From the NCBI RefSeq assembly GCF_018873765.1, contig NC_057925.1:1814927-1878926 (forward strand): a DNA stretch of 64,000 nucleotides. The letters are read 5' to 3'. This DNA comes from Telopea speciosissima. Taxonomy: Eukaryota > Streptophyta > Magnoliopsida > Proteales > Proteaceae. Both the position numbers and the translations under genes were made by a program. Under the pieces are notes generated by a model, which worked only from the letters and a program-made list of their open reading frames with translations, was not told the DNA's origin and did not search any database. Positions 1-11,659 of the stretch are shown here, piece after piece. Position 1 is the stretch's first letter; every line of letters begins with the position of its first letter.

Positions 1-340
1 TTGATTAAATCATCAGTAACCAACTGCTTACCAGTTTCCTGAATATGTGCAGTCAGCACATATCTTATTGTAGAGTCCATTGGGTTCCTGACATAATAAG
101 TTGTATGTGCTCCTCAAGACTTACTTATAATCCACCAGCATGTTCACCAAGCCCAACTTCTACATATGGATTAACCTTTGCATGTGGTTTACAATCATCT
201 CCCTCTCTACCACTGTGGTTATCGGCTTCACTCTTTGCTCCCAAGTATTGGGACACTCTCTCCATCTCTTCATTCAAACATCTCTCAACTTTCTTCACGA
301 AATCACCACAATCTCTCTACTCTCATTAAACAGAGAGTTT
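1..340. other. no gene recognised
   Basis: Pyrimidine-rich sequence with short open frames that resemble no family I know. It lies directly upstream of the importin-like fragment and may be remnant intron or transposon sequence. Nothing else can be supported. Confidence 0.4.
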
Positions 341-740
341 TAAATGTTTACTATTATGATGAGAGCAATAGAGCGGATGCACCAAGAGGTGGTGATTGAG
401 AAACTACTGCCTGATCTCATACCACGTTTATTCAGGATTCTTATGCGTATGCTTACTGATTTGGAAGGTGATAATGATCCATGGGAGATTATGGATATTC
501 AAGATGATATTGAGACAAATTACAATTTCGATTTGAAAATGTTTGGCAGATTGGTAACATATGTGGGTGGTGGAGAAGGTATTTTGACCATAGCTCTTGA
601 TCTCTGGTCCCAATACTTGGAGACCGAAGAATGGGAAAAACATTACGCGATATTGGTTGTTCTTACCTAGATCTCTGGAGTATGCTGGGAGGTACTATTC
701 TATACTCACCATTTTCTTGTGTTTGGGGCCTACCCCTTGG
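341..740 (+). pseudogene. importin-5-like HEAT-repeat fragment (plus copy)
   Basis: The frame from 344 encodes about 108 residues matching the middle of the importin-5/karyopherin beta-3 family, HEAT-repeat carriers that move proteins through nuclear pores. The visible signature is a helix reading PDLIPRLFRILMRML, an acidic linker (LEGDNDPWE, then DDIETNYNFD), and the next helix around LWSQYLETEEWEKHY. In importin-5 the matching stretch is an acidic linker before a helix ending in an xxEWQKHHAAL-type motif. A TAG at 668-670 replaces the Gln expected before ISGVC, and the frame then enters apparent intron sequence after a GGAG/GTAC donor. No N-terminal or C-terminal part is present on this strand. 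I call it a fragment or pseudogene. The family assignment rests on remembered family features, not on an alignment. Confidence 0.6.
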
Positions 741-1133
741 CTAGACAGATTAGCGTTTTGTTCAATTTTGTCTTGTTTCTGTATTATAGTTTCAGTGATT
801 AGGATTCTTTTTGTATGTTAACTTAGAAAATTTAAAAGGTTAACCAAGGGGTAGGCCCCAAACACAAGAAAGTGGTGAATATAGAGTAGTACCTTCCAGC
901 ATACTCCAGAGATCTGGGTAACAGCAACCACTACCGTGTAATGCTTTTCCCATTCTTCGGTCTCCAAGTATTGGGACCAGAGATCAAGATCTACGGTAAA
1001 AATACCTTCCCCACCATCCACTTTTGTTATCAATCTGCCCAACATTTTCAGATCGAAGTTGTAATTTGTCTCAATATCACCTTACATATCCACATTTTCC
1101 GATGGATCATCATCACCCTCCAAATCAATAAGA
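452..1133. repeat. inverted repeat of importin-like sequence, arms about 285 bp
   Basis: The arm at about 452-740 is the near reverse complement of about 844-1133, with a loop of about 103 bp (741-843). The inner ends match exactly (TACCCCTTGG against CCAAGGGGTA). The arms cover the acidic linker, the EWEKHY helix and the start of an intron. A transcript across it could fold into a long imperfect hairpin. Confidence 0.8.
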
Positions 1134-1509
1134 CAGAGGCATCCTTCACGACTTCCCAAAGGTTTCTGATTACAATAGGGTGGGTCCGGTGGGATTCACG
1201 TCTAACATTACGAAGAAGATCGTTCTTTAGATTTTCCTGAGTTATAGGGTTTATAGCTTCCCAACCCATTAGCATCGGGATGAAAAGGTGACGGAGCAGA
1301 AACACTGTAACCGAGATGGTGACAATCAGACCAGGCATGAGTTCCTTGATGCAACTAAGAACCAGCTCTGCGTTCGCCCGGACTGCTGATTGAGAAGACA
1401 TTAGCTCATGGAGGAATATTCCAAAACCATCTAAATCAAACATGGTTCGACGTACAGCTATTTCGATCTCCGATCGAACCTGAAAGAAATTAGGGTTTTC
1501 ATCGTCCAT
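818..1509 (-). pseudogene. importin-5-like N-terminus fused to mid-region (minus copy)
   Basis: The start at 1509 opens 153 codons that look like the N-terminal HEAT repeats of importin-5: an LHELMSSQSAVRANAE helix, then a segment ending in LKNDLLRNVRRE and NLWEVVKDAS. A pyrimidine-rich 5' leader precedes the ATG. Near 1135 the reading jumps straight to the mid-protein acidic linker (LEGDDDPS) in another frame, so several hundred residues are missing. That second frame has a TAA where the plus copy has Gln. It then continues through LWSQYLETEEWEKHY and QISGVCWK and runs into the same intron as the plus copy. The internal deletion, frameshift and nonsense codon make it a pseudogene unless it is transcribed as non-coding RNA. 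The real ATG and leader suggest the parent copy was a genuine gene. Confidence 0.6.
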
Positions 1510-3054
1510 TTTAGCTATTTGGAACTTGGTGAAGAAGAAGAAAGAAAAGAAGCGAAGAAGAAGCTATGTGTTCTGTTCTGACTTCAGAGGAGGTTTTTTA
1601 TTTTTATGAATTAAAGTTTATTTGAGGGGAAACGAAACAAAGTGGAGAGTACGGGTGAGTGTCGTTGCCCACAGCTGGCATAGGCACGTGATGTACAAAT
1701 CAGGTTTTTTTTTTTTTTTTTAAATGAATCTCTTAATATTGGTTATTAATTTGTAGAATAGGTTTTTTTGTTTTTTTTTTTTTTTGAAGGAATGGTCCCA
1801 AATTATCAAATCTCATATATAGTGTAAGTGGTGGGTGAAGAGATTCCATCTTCACCCATCTTCCTTACTGGGAATGGATTCAGAATTCGGATTAGCATCG
1901 ATTGGTCACAATTGACCAATCTTTCAGGTGATTCTTCCTAATTCCGATTGGAATTGGATAAGAACACACAAGCGCAAGGGAACCTATTTGTGCAGAGAAT
2001 CGACAAGTTCATCAAACTTCAAATACTATGAGAAATGCTGGACAAAATAAAGAGAGAATCCAGTGACTCACATCAAATGTTGTAATCTTTAGTTCAAATC
2101 ATGCAGAAAAGCCAATGCAAGAACCCACAACCTTTCACATAATCTAATAGAACCCCATTAAAACTCCACGAAATTATGCGAAAATCAAATCGAATTTCTA
2201 ATGGAACAAAATGATTGAAGCAAGAAAATTTTGAAGTCGAGAATACCAAGAAGCGGATTGGCCAAGAGCGGCAAAGGAGAAACGGTGCTGAAGATTGATG
2301 GCAAGTTTGGCATGAACGAAAAGGAGGACTGCAATTTTTATTGAATCCAATCATGTGATGAGTCGACCTTTTGGGCTCGAAGCTTTCATCTCCATCAGAG
2401 ATTCATGGTCGACTTCGATGCAGAACAGTATATCCTCGTTGCAGAAAGGGGTCAGTTGCAGCGTGTAAGGGGCGGGTGTGGAGGGTTAGGTTGCATCAGG
2501 GTGTAGGGACGGGTGGGGTCGCATGAAGAAGAAGATGAGGGGGCGGAGGAGTTGCAGGAAATAAGAGGAAGTGGCAGATGGTGTTGCAGGAGGAGGAGGA
2601 GTGGTGGGCGATACTTCTAATTAAACATGAATTGACGCTCCTATCCTTCGACAATTTCATTATACTTTTTGTACCCCATATCACAATTCTCTTAGATAAA
2701 AGCAATCATATGCACTTTTTTTTTAGTAGAATATTTCCATTTCCTGAGGGTAGAATATAGACAATGATGTACATAAATTTTAGGGTATATGTCATTTTCT
2801 CCAAATTTATATGATAAAATATTTTGATTTTCTTTTTAAATTACAAATAATAGTTAGATACAAAATTTATTATGAAAATAGTGATATCATACAAGTTTGC
2901 ACTCCTCATATATACAATAATTCTCTTAGATAAAAGCAATCCTATACATCTCTTTTTATAGATAATGACATTTTTTAGGGAGGTTAGAACATAGATAACA
3001 ATGCACACAAATTTTTGTAAACATCCATCAGAATGTGTAAAATGCTGAGGATAA
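1510..3054. other. intergenic, no gene recognised
   Basis: AT-rich DNA with poly-T runs near 1700 and 1765 and G-rich stretches around 2460-2600. It includes the presumed promoter and leader of the minus importin-like copy. The open frames here show no recognisable domain. Confidence 0.5.
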
Positions 3055-3795
3055 TGTGGTTAGGGCTGAAGTAGTGTATGACTCGGATCCCACAGATATG
3101 GCTCTGAGTAACCTCAGAATGGCTCGCGAACGTTTGCACCTTACTCTGCTTCAGGAAGAAATTTTCGGGAAAAAAAAATCCAGAATTAAATGGCTGTGGT
3201 AGGGAGAGAGAAATACCAAGTTTTTCCATGTTGTGTTAACGTGAAGCGTAAATGGAGGGGCCTCGGTAAAATTAAGAATTCCCAGGGAGAATGGGTGTTT
3301 GAGAAGGAAGGGATCAACGCAAAACCTATTAGACATTTTAGAGAGATTTTCTCTATTGGCCCTATAGTCACTAATGTGGATCTGTTGAATTCAATTCCCT
3401 CTATCATTATCGATGCTGACAACGATATGCTTTCTACGGCACCATTGTTAGAAGAGGTTAAAGTTCTTCCTTTCTAAGGACAGTGCGCCAGGTCCGAACG
3501 GTTTCACAGGCCATTTTTTCACATATTGTTAGAACATTGTTGGTGTTGATGTATGGGCAGCAGTGAAGGATTTTTTTGATGGAGGTGCTTTCCTGAGAAG
3601 CTTCACTTCGTCTCATCTTAACCTCATTCCTAAGGAGGAGGAGGAGGAATATATGTCGGATTTCAGACCTATCAATCTCTGTAATTTTTCCAATAAAATA
3701 ATTGCTAAGGTTCTCTCTTCTAGATTGGCTGGCTTGCTGTCAAATGTCATCTCCGACCACTCTCTCATTTGTATGCTCGAAAAGCACATTTAAAG
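3055..3795 (+). mobile_element. L1-type LINE relic (linker and start of RT)
   Basis: Reading through frameshifts gives the usual plant LINE block before the reverse transcriptase: an EEIF...KSRIKWL segment, GERNTKFFH-like residues, and KIKNSQGEWVFEKEG. Next come SHLNLIPKEEEEEYMSDFRP, INLCNFSNKIIAKVLSSRL and the start of the next RT block. The RT core with the catalytic Asp pair is absent after 3795, so this is a short, dead, twice-truncated copy. No target duplication was identified. Confidence 0.75.
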
Positions 3796-6070
3796 AGCCC
3801 TTTTAAGCCATATTGAGAAGGGGCGGTGGGTGGGTGAAATAGCCAAGGTAGCTTGCTACCTATATAATTCCCACTAATGGTTTTGAAGAAGATTGGCTGG
3901 GAATGCACAGAAATGATCTCTTTTCCTTCCCCACCGTCCTAGCTTCATAGTTCTGTGGATCTGAACGATGTGATTCCAACAAACTGATTAAGGAATGAAG
4001 CAACATTAGCCTCAGTTTACTTGTTTTCAAGTGCTTTTGTGTGTGTTTTTAAGAGTTCTCTTCTCTAGTTGATTGAGCATAACCTAAGTATATCACAATA
4101 TGACCCAATAAGCGAGTGCAACGATTACTGAAAAATTATCTGAATTACATCATAAGAAGCATCTACAGTCTTAAGGAGAGTGACAAGTGGCATAACTTAG
4201 CCTCATGGATTCTTTAAGATTTTGTGTTTTCAGGTTTGTGATGTCGTGCATTGTGTATAAGTTTGCAGTTATCAACTGTGATTTATGTATGATCCCAATA
4301 AGTATCTTGTTCCCCTAATTTACATTTATGGTTTCGTATAGATATGTCCTACAGACATGCATGACAACTTCTGAGGTGGTGGCTAATGTTTTTCTAAGTG
4401 AGTGCCTAACAAGGTTAAAAAAACTCAGAAATGGATACGAGAACAGTCTTCATTGATTTCAACTCGACTATGATTTAAACTGTTCCAAAATTAATCAGGA
4501 ATAAATTGGAATCGATGGGAAGTGTTAAAGTTATGGTATTGTTTAGTAGTCATGGACTCATGGTATAACTCAACACCAATTAAATGGGATCGACTACATA
4601 GATCATTTTCCCCCAATCAGTTCTATTCAAAACCATACATAAGTTGCAAAAAAGCCATTTGAGGTAGCATTGACATGTGCAATAGAGGCCTTTAATTTTA
4701 CTTCTGCCACATTCTCAAGATTCACCTTGTCATAGTTATGGAGCAACTGATCTCATCAAGTTATGTCAAAAGAATGCAATCTTTGGTTCTCTCACTTCAA
4801 TTAGTTTTTCCGACTTCTTACAAGTTAACATCCTTTTACTATTTATGATCGAAAAACTCAGAGTTCAGATGTTTTGGTTCTTCTGCAAGTACACACCCAT
4901 GCAAGATGTTTGATGGGGACATGCTGGCTCGGTTCTTGGATCTTACAAGTATGCAACAAGAGGCTCTACTGGCATCAAGTTCAAAACCACCCTCTATTGT
5001 CACCAATCCCTGCCAATAAGATTGTCCAGTTGAGTAAACTGACTTCATTATCCCCTTAACTAGGCAGTACAAGGCAAAAGCTTTTTGCCGTTTTCAATCT
5101 TCAGTGATAAAGAGTCATTTGTCTACATTTTACTCAAGCAGGGAAAGAAAGCAAAGATCTTCCCGATCCAATGTACCATATATCCATAAATGAGGTTGCA
5201 AGAGGATTGCTCCTAAGAATTATAGGAACCACAATTTGGAAGTTACTGATCATAAGAATTATAGGAACCACAACTTGGAAGATACCTCCCCTTCCCCCCA
5301 CCCTCCAAAGCAAAAAGAAGAAAAAGGGAGAGATCTATGGGAACTATTTTTTAAGGGAAATGGAAGCATACACCACCTTTATTCTAACAATGTGGACTAC
5401 AAGTGGGGCCCATATGGATGATACCATTCTCCAGAAACCCATTGATGAAACAAAATCATGTTTTGCTTTTTTTTTTTCTTTTTTTTTCCCTCAACTCGGA
5501 CAACTTTCCTATGTCAAAACCTGATTAGGTTTTTCCAACTATGATCCACAATAAAGAATTCAACCCAAGCCATACAATACAATTCCACCAAATCCAACTT
5601 TATCGCTAGACTCCAAGTGGAATCTAAATTTTAAGGCACTCTCCAGGAAATTCTGTGATCACCAAGTACAGATGATTTTCAGTTGGAAAATGCATGGGGC
5701 CCAAGCAGTGTTCCTCAAAACATGGGACTCGCTGATAACTGGGACCCACCTTGTACAGATGCATGTCCCCACTGCATCACAGCCTTCCCATCGCTTGTGA
5801 GCAACACAAGTTAGGAACATAAGCTCGTGCATCAAGCATTCCCCCTCATAGTTTAGCACAAAAAGAAACACCATTAAGAACTAAGAAGCAGATCTTAGAA
5901 GGCCTCATTTAGTGACATAACTTGCCTGAATTACAATGACCAGTTCAAGCAAGAAATTCTCTTCTCCCAATCCCTATTTCCCTCTTTTATCTCATCACAA
6001 GAAAACTAATTGTTTACTGACCAAAATTTTCTCATTCAATGAATGTGAAATCAGATGCACCTCACAAATC
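3796..6070. other. intergenic, small repeats only
   Basis: No gene recognised. At 5214-5242 and 5253-5281 a 29-bp unit is repeated directly with one mismatch. Around 4555-4630 there is a scrap with an AAATGGGATCGACTACATAG motif of the kind that follows RTE-type LINEs; compare 52370-52400. A T-rich tract lies at 5465-5490. A 77-residue minus-strand frame at 4839-5072 has no recognisable features. Confidence 0.45.
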
Positions 6071-6071
6071 T

Positions 6072-8505
6072 TCACCTGCGCTTTTTACCACTCTGCTTTT
6101 TGCCTCCTTTCTTCTTTCCGGCCCCTTTCCTCTTCTTCCCCTTGTTGATTTCTGTTGTTTTATCATCATTCTCTCTAGATGAACTGCCTCGCAACATATG
6201 CCTCACATTCAGTACACCATTTCTGAAATTGCCTTCACTTGATTTCAGCACCCTGTCCTCTGGCCCCCGCTTCTCTGCCACTCTGGTAGTACTACTTTGA
6301 AGCTTACCCCCAAATCGTCCAAGAACCATCCCCTGAAACAGCAATAATCATCAGCACCGTCCATTTGAAGCATATAACTAAGAATCAACAACAGAAGGCC
6401 CATTAATCACCTCTTGCAACAATTTTTGTTCTCTTTCTTTCCGTTTCTTCATGCAACATCTAGCTACACTTAGCGGGATTCTCTGCTTCTTGGTGGGCTG
6501 TGCCAAGAGTTAGCATGGTCCAAATATAAGAGTTCAGTCGCATCACAATATTTAGATATGGGCATCTAGAACAAAAAGGAAGATGGTCATTAAGTTCTCA
6601 CCTTTCCACCCAAAGCTACAACCCTCCGGTCCTCCAGTTGCTTCCTCTCCTTCCATGTCATGTTTGAGGAGCCTATATCGACGAAAATTTAAAGGTCAAA
6701 AAAAGTCAGAAATAAACCCCAAAACATTGTAAAATTCTGACGAGGAAACCTACAGTAGGAACTGCAGTTCATTTGGTAAAGCAAATTTAACAAAGAAGTG
6801 CATGTGTGTATATATAAGTTTTGGGGAAGAGTTTGCTGTCTGGCCGTGTAGCCCCTGCACCAGCGCGGGGTCAATGAGACTGTGCACAGGAGCATCATCA
6901 TGGGTGGGCTTTTTTATTTTACGGAGGGCAGAGCAGTAATTTTGCACACTCCTGTGTCTGGGAGCAGGAGCCACACGACCAGGTAGCATTCTTTACCTTT
7001 GCTTTTTTCTCTCTCTTTCTTTTCCTCCTGCTTTATTTATTTATTTACAAGTGTACAAGATTGGAATTTACAATAAATCAAAAGAAAAGGTATACGGCTC
7101 CACACCCAACCATGGACTGGTTGACAATATGAGAACAATTGGGTGTCCGTGCAGCACTTGCTAGCACATGATGGCTACGATTAATCCTAAACAAGCCACA
7201 AAAGGGAAAGGAGGGAAGCAAAGCAAAGACACACAGATGGGAGGAAATCAAAGCAATTTCATTAATTGAAGCAAAAAAGCATTACAACCTAGCTCTCTAA
7301 AGGGGATCACCAGGCAAAGTGTGTAGCAGGACAATGGGTCTCAGGCCACCAGTGTAGGGGCAGGCAACCAAAGGCTAGACTCCATGACAATCTGTCACTC
7401 CCCTACAAGGTAGCTTTTATATTCTTTAGGGATTTCCATCATGAGACATGACCAACCCCCCCCCCCCTAAAAATCATACTGGTCACAAACTCACAATTTA
7501 GTTACAAAAATGCCATTAGGCACCACCACCATGCCATGGCTAGCTCTCAAGTCCCACCTATGCCATGATTGTAGGCCATACGAACACCGTTGGACAAAAC
7601 AGTCGTGACAATAGGATCTCAGTCTCAAAGTAAGCTTGCAATCTAGAGAAAGATCCAAGCATAACAGGATTGAGTTGTATGCATTTGTCCCTGAATATAC
7701 CTTTTCTCTCATTTATTAGGCATCCAATAAATAGTCACATCACACCTATAAACAGATCAGTAACATCAATTATTTAGTTTCAATAGTGCTTAAATTTTCT
7801 TATTGGAAGCTTTACTTCAATAGTATGAATTCTTTCAGAGTTAAGGATCCCTACACCTAGATACATTGTCATAGATTATCTGGTAAACTTAAAACTGCCC
7901 GACCCATTTTAGAAAGTAAAATCAAGCAAAGAGTGTGTCAGACAGGTTACTTGAAGGGTGGCACATTCATCACCAGTTAATCTTAGTCAAATGCTGATTA
8001 ATTGTGGGTCATTACCAACTAAAAGCACAAAACAAGCATACACTGTCTTACAGGGTAACCCTGAACCTTATTACACCTCAAATTGATCCACATCATGTCT
8101 TGTTTCTACTGCTAGATGAAAGGAGGTCGCGGGGAGGTAGACAATAGGGCATAAAACTGGTTCTTCCCTGCCATTTCTCCCCCTCCCCCTTTTTCTTTGG
8201 GCAATCAGTTCTTTCCTTTTCTTTCAAGAGGAAGATACGTACATAGTACAAGGCAACAACATTGCATCAACAAATTAGATAAGCATTAGATATTTTATCA
8301 GAAATTCACTACTCTCCATACAGCTGGAAACTTCTATACCATAGCTAGCAGAAATATATTTCAAAGCGAAAAGTAGTACCCAAGTACTCAACATCCTTCA
8401 GTATCTTTCTGAAGTCCATATCTCCGTCCTTGAAATCCTTCTGAACAGTGGATGAACCACTTTTAGATGTCTGATTTTTATGCATTGCCACCGATTTCGA
8501 CTTAA
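6072..8505 (-). CDS. DUF4602 protein (C1orf131-like), start codon unresolved
   Basis: Four coding exons join in frame with GT-AG borders: 8505-8380, 6672-6602, 6497-6411 and 6332-6072, with the stop TGA at 6074-6072. The product holds MDFRKILKDVEYLG, SSNMTWKERKQLEDRRVVAL, GGKPTKKQRIPLSVARCC and MVLGRFGG, the conserved layout of the DUF4602 family. It ends in a Lys/Arg/Gly-rich tail of nucleolar type. Human C1orf131 is in this family and has been found in the small-subunit processome, so a role in early 40S assembly in the nucleolus is a family-based inference. The 5' end is unclear. The first recognised exon is entered mid-codon, and the first Met in it is in the SVAMHKNQ segment, so an upstream exon is likely. 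The 1.7-kb intron 6673-8379 carries a MITE. Confidence 0.75.
6834..6988. mobile_element. MITE with 25-bp terminal inverted repeats
   Basis: The left end 6834-6858 (TGCTGTCTGGCCGTG...) matches the reverse complement of 6964-6988 with a few mismatches. The 155-bp element has no coding capacity and sits in the DUF4602 intron. Its interior phrase about a CTCCTGTGTCTGGGAG core resembles part of the MITE at 11489. No clear target duplication was seen. Confidence 0.75.
6989..8379. other. intron sequence of the DUF4602 gene
   Basis: Apart from the MITE at 6834-6988 no coding or RNA feature is visible. There is a C run at 7457-7466 and a 73-residue minus frame at 7491-7712 without recognisable features. 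Confidence 0.5.
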
Positions 8506-8734
8506 CTGGAAAACAAAATAGACATCAAAAAAAATTAATCGTTTCAGGCAACTATATATAACCCACCAACACTGCTCATGGATAGGAGCACAAAACTACT
8601 CACCCATCTATCGTCTCTCTGTTCTTCCTCTCCGCCACAGACAATAGAGAAAACCTGATGTACGACTCCTCACGTTCTCTCTCTCCGTCTCCTTTGCTTC
8701 CTGGGTTCCAATATGATTTGGGAATGGCAATAAA

Positions 8735-8940
8735 AATGGTACGGATACGTACGGCAATTAAACGGGTCAAACAGCAATAATATGTTTCAATAATCTGGCG
8801 TAACAAAACAAGTACGGCAATGATACAATACATGTTTACTACTGCCGCTTTGTAAGCAAAAATACGGGCATTTATCCACAATGTAACAGATATTCACCAC
8901 CTAATAAACAAAATAATAGCATATATACAATGATTTTAAC
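8735..8940. repeat. dispersed repeat related to 9985-10205
   Basis: Phrases such as TACGGCAATTAAACGG, AAAAATACGGGCAT and CACCTAATAAACAAAATAAT recur in the same order near 9990-10205. The second copy lies inside the insertion 9969-11404. This looks like a truncated member of the same transposon family, upstream of the first recognised DUF4602 exon. Confidence 0.7.
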
Positions 8941-9563
8941 AAAATAAAAAATGGACCAGCAGAGAGGATGTGAACCAACCAATTTGACCACTATAACAGC
9001 CAGAAGAACATGGCTTTCTGTTGACACATTATAATTTTCAATAACAAAGGAAACAAATCATAAAGAATGAAGACATCTCAATCTAAAAGGATAAGAAAAC
9101 AAGTTAAACCTAACCAATAAACCTCATTCAGTATCACGGGATAGGGCCATGGGTATCAGAATAAAGCAAGAAGAATTATTTTACAGGATTATCAAGAGTT
9201 CTGCCACTGTACAAATATAATAAAGACGGCACTGAATTTCCAAAGTCCAGGCCATGCTGCCATGGTACAACCAAATATTAATGTGCAAACACTCAAAAAA
9301 CATCAGACACTAAGAAATAGAGTTGTTCTGTTTCCTTCTTTTAATGAATAAAAATTCACTTCTCTTTCTCCACCTATGAATTGATTTTTTGAAGAGACCA
9401 CAGAGAGTGAGAAACCAACAAATAAATTCATGGAGTTTTCATCCATTCACCAAACTGGCAAAAGAGAGTAGCAGCTCTAAAAAGGATAAGGCTCTGCAAA
9501 ACTGAGCATACAGCATCGCTGGTCAGAGAGAGAAATGCATCCATCTGAGAAAAAAACTTACAG

Positions 9564-9830
9564 GAGAAAGGCCCTGATTGACTTCACGGAGACGGAGAAG
9601 AAAAAGGGTACACCGGGGCAGGGGCTCGCCGGAGGAGGAGAGCAGCGAGTCGTTGGTCTCCTTCCCACCACTGCAATTGCCGATGGAGTTCGACAATAGA
9701 GCTTCAATCGCCGGTTGCCACTAAAATCATCCGAGCACAGAGCCGGAGAAAAGGGAAGGGTTCCAAAATCCCACTCCCAGTGATCTGCTTCGTGCTTGGT
9801 TTCGTATTGTGAACGTGAAGGGGCGAGATC
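9564..9830 (-). other. candidate 5' exon/leader of the DUF4602 gene
   Basis: On the minus strand a GC-richer stretch ends in a good donor (CTCCT/GTAAGTTTTT) at 9563. One frame stays open for about 85 codons and joins in phase to the exon at 8505, but I see no in-frame ATG, so it may be untranslated leader. It lies next to the left edge of duplication copy A. This is inference from the donor and base composition only. Confidence 0.35.
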
Positions 9831-9968
9831 GATAAGTCGATTAGGAATTTGGGGGGTTAGGGGTTTAGGCCTTAGGTCAAGGGGTATCGAATCAATCGAT
9901 TAGTTTTTTTTTTTTTTTAACGTAACCGTATAATTCGCATTTTATTTGTGTTAATACTCTGTACCTTA

Positions 9969-11404
9969 GTAAGTTCGGAAATGGCAATTGAACGGGAACG
10001 GATATGTACGGCAACTAAACGGACTAGCCGGCAATAATACTTTTAAAAAATCCGGCGTAATAAAACGCATACGGCAATAATACGATAAACATTTAATACG
10101 TGTTTAATATGGCCACTCTATAAACAAAAATACGGGCATATATTCACTATGTTACAGACATTTACCACCTAATAAACAAAATAATAGCATATACACAATG
10201 ATTTTAGTTTGTGGTTTTAGAATCTTTAACCAAAATCAGAAACGATTGTCGTATCTCCAAGATAATTGAAGCATTGGGGAACCAGAATTTTCTATCATTC
10301 TCTGTTCTCAACTTGTGTTACTTACACTAATTACAGCCTTAATCAGAGAGCTAAGCTTAAATCTTCAGATTAACATTCAATGTACTTCAAAAAAAAAAAA
10401 AAAGCAAATCGAACCAATGCAAGTACACCTTTATTCTGGGTTAAAGTGAGTGGTTCTTTTAGAATCTTTGTCCTGGAGCATAGCTTAGCAGGGTTATTTG
10501 TTCTATATAAATCTTCAAATCTGCAATTGCCATTTCCAAATCTCTAAAGCAATGGTGCTTGATTTAAGTATAATTGATTAAAAATTAGTCAAAACACTCA
10601 AGCCACCACCACCTATTCCCATTACTTAAGCTTCAAATACTTCCAAAACGGAAAGATATTTTAAGATTGAAGAACTTATTGGGTTTGAAATGATGATAAG
10701 AACTTGGGTTCTTTCATTAATTCACATCTGGGTTTCCAATTGAAGAATACAAAAGATGTTATATTGACTAACACAACAATGGAACCAAGAGAAAAAAGAG
10801 GATTGAGGAGTAAAGAAATAAGAAGCGGCAGAAAGACATAGTCACATGAGACCAAAAAAAAAATCACAAAGGGCTTAACATTCAATAATGCTATTTACAT
10901 CCACAGAAGATAGCATAACTTACAGGAGCGAGAGGAGGAGAAAGGGGCAAAGAATGGAAGAGGAACAGAGCTTGTCCGCCACTCCACCGCTGCAATTAAC
11001 CTTGAACGAAGACGAAGAATAGGAAGGGAGCAGGGGCTAAGGGGTATTGAACCTTATATGAAGTCTCGCCGGCCACCGTTGAACGGAGACGGAGACGAAG
11101 CAGGAGATCGAGCAGCACCGCAGCAGACGGCTAGGGCTCCAAGACTGAAGAGAAGACCAGAGCTTTTTACCCTTTTTGCGAACTGAAGGGGTTTTGCGTG
11201 TTTTATCATTTTACCTTTAGTTTTTGTTTTTTTTTAACATATTATACGCGATTAATACGTATTTATACGGGTATAAAACGGCAACACTCAAAAAATACGT
11301 TTTTTTAGCAAATATATGGATATATACAGCATAATATGTTTTTTTGAATTAAACGTTCGAATATGCATTTAATACGCATATAATACGCGAACTTACTAAC
11401 TAAG
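9969..11404. mobile_element. non-autonomous DNA transposon insertion, 1.44 kb
   Basis: The element starts GTAAGTTCG and ends near the inverted CGAACTTAC (11388-11396) followed by 8 bp. It is flanked by the 12-bp direct repeats CTCTGTACCTTA (9957-9968) and CTCTGCACCTTA (11405-11416), which differ at one base. Copy B has a single uninterrupted site near 38446-38460. Flanks of this length suggest a Mutator-like element; no transposase is visible. The section 10915-11210 is GC-richer and begins with a donor-like CTTACAGGAG, similar in style to the candidate 5' exon at 9564, so gene-fragment capture is possible but unproven. Confidence 0.7.
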
Positions 11405-11488
11405 CTCTGCACCTTAAAAGCCACTTATAAAACCTTATAATAAAATCTTTGTACCAAAAAAAAACATTATAATAAAAATAAGGGTTGA

Positions 11489-11613
11489 TGTTCTCTGTGT
11501 CGTAGTGCAGGCTGCACCAAGACAAATAGGCCTGTCACTCAGGGGGGCAGGGTGGTCATTGCACTCAACCCCCATGTGTCTGGGCGTAGCCTGCGCCGCC
11601 AGCACAGAGAACA
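11489..11613. mobile_element. MITE, about 125 bp
   Basis: TGTTCTCTGTG at 11489 is the inverse of CACAGAGAACA at 11603-11613, and the inner sequence (GTGCAGGCTGC against GTAGCCTGCGC) is also partly inverted. It is absent from the matching place in copy B, so it arrived after the duplication or was lost from B. Confidence 0.7.
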
Positions 11614-11659
11614 TTCTCCTTAAAAATAAATTCTTACAAAAACATCTTTAGAAGCAATT

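Noticed and set aside
452..1133. A MIRNA gene
   Set aside because: A hairpin is possible, but no mature miRNA position can be supported from sequence; kept only as a finding.
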